A stretch of DNA of 64,000 bases from Nymphaea colorata. Its lineage: Eukaryota > Streptophyta > Magnoliopsida > Nymphaeales > Nymphaeaceae. The notes under the pieces were generated by a model, which saw only the letters and a program-made list of their open reading frames with translations, was not told where the DNA came from and did not search any database. Position numbers and translations under genes: made by a program. The stretch is from NCBI RefSeq assembly GCF_008831285.2, contig NC_045143.1, positions 20,606,854 to 20,670,853 of the forward strand. Direction: 5' to 3'. Shown here one piece after another: positions 61,037-64,000 of this stretch. The first letter of the stretch is position 1; each line of letters begins with the position of its first letter.

Positions 61037-61205
61037 TAGAAAACGTTGTGACTTTGAATGGTACTCGCGAGGCAGGAGAAAAATAAGATGGTTAAAAGAA
61101 GGACTAAATTGGCGAGAAAACGTCGGAGGATGGAGGTGAAACTAGAGTCGAAGAGCCCCTTGATGGCGAAATATAGCCGGAAACAATGTTTTTGTGGGCC
61201 AGCCA

Positions 61206-64000
61206 TGTCACACCCCAACCTTTTTGACCCTCAAACACATTTTTTTTTTCTAACATAAAGCATTGAAGTGTGACGACACAACATTTCAAAAAGGGAGCTA
61301 TGTCATTCCAAACAATGGGGCAACTCTCATTTATATAACAATTTCAATTCATACAAAGTCACATCTAAGTGTATGACAAAAATGCCAAAAACCACAACTT
61401 TGATGCCTAACAAAAATAAGACATCAAAGAGACCAAACCATGACGCGTTGGCACTATCAAAGACCCAAAACCTCCCCAGTAGGATGTGAGTGAAGCCATC
61501 TGATCCACCTGCTGCCCTGGGTCCGCCAAAACCTGAAAAAGAAACAACTGAAGGCTTAGCCTTCGCAGTATGACAACAAGCCAGGAAAAATCCCAAACCC
61601 TCTTAAGTAGGGCTCAAGTCTGAGAACAATCATACAAACAATCTATCGTCATGCCGTGTCAGGGCATAGGCACATCATTTGCCAAGAAAACCCCCAACAT
61701 AGACCACGACATGAAAAGGCCACTCAAGAGCCACATTAACACATTCTCAATCGCATGCAAGGCATGCTTAAACATTTCATTTCATTCATATCATTCACAT
61801 GCCCATCAGTCACATACATTCATTCACACACATTTCAATCACATACTTTCATTTTCATTAACTTTAGTGAATTGACAGTTCCTGTGGGTGCAAACATAGG
61901 CACGTGCACACCATGGGCGGCCCATAGCAGAGAGGCAACCCCCCGTGGTGACCCATAACAGTATGGATCCATTCATCCGCTGCAGCAGTAGAGGACTCAT
62001 CCATGGATGTGTGAATTCCAAGGAGAGACACTCAGCCTTCCCTAGGACACCCAGGTTGGGAAAGCGGGAGCCCAACGCTCCAAGCACAACACACAACAGT
62101 ACCCTGGGGCCTTGCACCGCCTGCGCTTCGAACATGCGAGACCAGTGGCGAAAATGGGACGTCTCCCAACACATAGCCACATCCCACTGTCCTCTCATCT
62201 CTTAATCATTCATTATTATCATTAGATTAACACATTTACAAACTGACTGGCTAGCTCATGACGTTGGTACACTTTACGAGTGCACCCATACCTCAAATTG
62301 CCTCCACACGAGGTCTGCACATAACACTAGCAGTCATAGCTAGCCGTCATACAATATGGGTACAACTACCCTCCAATTCAATCATTTGCATCATTGCTCG
62401 CAGCAATGTGTATGCAACAAAACAAAACATTCACATCATTCATCATATCAATCACATCTTCAAAAACCTGGCCAAACCACAGAGAGTAGTCTCGATCTGT
62501 GATTGACTCGTAGCTGTCCTATGCAGTTATCATTCTAGGATGCTTTCTAATGCACAATTGGGGTCGAGGAGACACTCGACTCGATACCCCACCTCATCTG
62601 TCCTAAACAGTTATCAATTCTAGCATGCACATGCAAATGCGTCACAGTTTTCAAAATATGCTTCTCATAGCCTTTCAAAACAAATCATATCATATATCAA
62701 ACAATTTGCATGCATACACACATTCATTCACAAAACAATCCATCAATCACATCACAATCCTAGGGTCTCACGATCCTAAGAACACACATTCACACAATTG
62801 CCCAGGCAAGGATTTGCCTGGAATGCCGCCATACCTGTCGCGCGTCCACTAAACACCTCGAACTACGTCCCACGTTGCTCAAGGCCTACTTGACTTGCCC
62901 GGTGTACCTACAAACATAACCAAATGGTAAGTTCTCTACTCGTTTCGCTTACAATCGATACAAATCTGAAAATACCATCATCGAGGCATGTCTTCGCCTC
63001 AAATGAGTGTCGACCCACAAAGCCCTCCAAAAAGGGGTCTTTTCCCACCCGTCGAGGTTTCCACCAACGATTAGAACTCAAACTTATATTCGACTTATCA
63101 CATGTGCGATTCTCATTTGTTTTCCATAGTTGAGGCGTCTTTACCGCAATGAAGATTCTCAACATACAACGCATATGTACATCAATAGAAGCCTATTTCC
63201 CAAGCTTGCTAAAACGGTTCTAAACCTTCACCGCAACATCACAATTTCTACCATGCTTCCCTATTGCTTCGAAGATCAACACACCATGCTAGAAAACACT
63301 TACACACATAGATCCTCGTCTGTCTCAAAATGGGCATAAACTTCCCCAAAATAGCGACATCTCTAGCATGCCTTCTAAAACATCAATTTTTAATTCTAGC
63401 AAGCTCAAACAATAATTATACATGCTCTAACAGAAAATATTCGATAATTTAGGTTTCATATAGCCTTGCTCACCCCAAATTTAGTGTCCAAACTGCCGCA
63501 ATGTTCTTAGCAGCCGCCTCAAGCGTTCGATCAAGTGCCAATGCCCAAAATTGATCGCTGCCTCCACCACCAATGCTTTCTCTTGACTGGTATGAGGGAA
63601 AAATCATCTGTTCCCAACTGAAATCGAAACCAACAGCCCCAAAACAGTCAAAAGCAGCAATAAAAACGGACGGGGGAAAAAGGGAGAGTGTGCAGCAGAG
63701 AGGACGAGAGAGTGTGGGAGTGAGAGCTCGAGCAGAGGAGGAGAGGGAGAGAAACAATAACAAAAAAGACGGAAGGGGAGAGGCTGCGCAGAGGAGGCCG
63801 TGTGGCAGAGAGGGGAGACGGCAAAACAGTGGGAGAGGGAGGAGGAGAAAAAAGAAGAGAGGGGAACCGGTGGCTTACCTACGCGCCACCACCGCCGTCG
63901 CCCTTCACCTTTTCCGCTGCTGCCATCTCTTCCGCCTCCTTCTTATCTGTGTTGTGTTCGTTGAAAGGAAGAGACAGAGAGGAAGAAGAGGAAGGAGAGG
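61206..64000. mobile_element. Solo-LTR-like repeat, copy C, running off the window
   Basis: It begins TGTCACACCCCAACC at 61206 and follows copy A segment by segment (for example TTGACAGTTCCTGTGGGTnC at 61874 and 34315; TCGTAGCTGTCCTATGCAGT at 62508 and 34948). At base 64000 it is in the purine-rich block near the right end. By comparison with copy A, roughly 300-400 bases lie beyond the window. It keeps the central part missing from copy B. Confidence 0.85.

Larger units (their letters stand above)
58983..61205. other. Presumed TASH3 intron 9 (continues past the window) or flank
   Basis: After the GGAG|GTATGC donor I find no sequence encoding the expected continuation (G-A-L-Q-D-x-L-H-L-H-D-V-L-A). 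The stretch holds MITE-like copy 2, T-rich sequence and a minus-strand PPR fragment. If the gene is intact, this intron exceeds 5 kb. Confidence 0.5.

Overview
The window is nuclear DNA from a flowering plant. It is AT-rich, has GT-AG introns that are long and full of transposons, and carries two genes whose proteins match conserved plant proteins along their length. There are no operons, Shine-Dalgarno sites or CRISPR arrays. The sequence does not let me name the species. The long, transposon-filled introns would fit an early-diverging angiosperm or another intron-rich lineage, but that is a guess.

Layout. 1-3.9 kb is an AT-rich intergenic region with short tandem duplications. 4228-17935 (+) is a complete 20-exon gene for an importin-5/karyopherin beta-3 type nuclear import receptor (1114 residues); two of its introns use GC instead of GT donors. 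18.0-21.9 kb is intergenic, with a small hAT-type MITE and a foldback element. 21981-29720 (-) holds a tandem pair of Vps62/DUF946 genes: an intact two-exon copy (26310-29720, 544 residues) and a broken copy (21981-24871). 30348-38651 (-) is a decayed Ty1/copia retrotransposon with a truncated 5' LTR. It is itself split by a 3.16-kb LTR-like insertion (33523-36683) flanked by a perfect 5-bp target duplication. 41128 to at least 58982 (+) is the first nine coding exons (349 codons) of a gene I recognise as TASH3, a subunit of the plant TPLATE endocytic complex. Its introns hold a second copy of the LTR-like repeat (46984-48853), two nested hAT-type elements (50639-53222 with 51450-52477 inside), a GC-rich-ended repeat, MITE-like repeats and foldbacks. 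A pentatricopeptide-repeat gene fragment and a third LTR-like copy (61206 to the window end) follow; the next TASH3 exon was not found before base 64000.

The genes do not form a pathway: importin-5 moves proteins into the nucleus, TASH3 works in clathrin-mediated endocytosis, and the DUF946 proteins have no assigned function here. The most interesting structure is the nested pair of hAT-type elements in TASH3 intron 6. The inner one carries a reverse-oriented fragment of an NDR1/HIN1-like (LEA_2) gene, so it looks like a gene-capturing Pack-type hAT. Both elements have perfect 8-bp target-site duplications.
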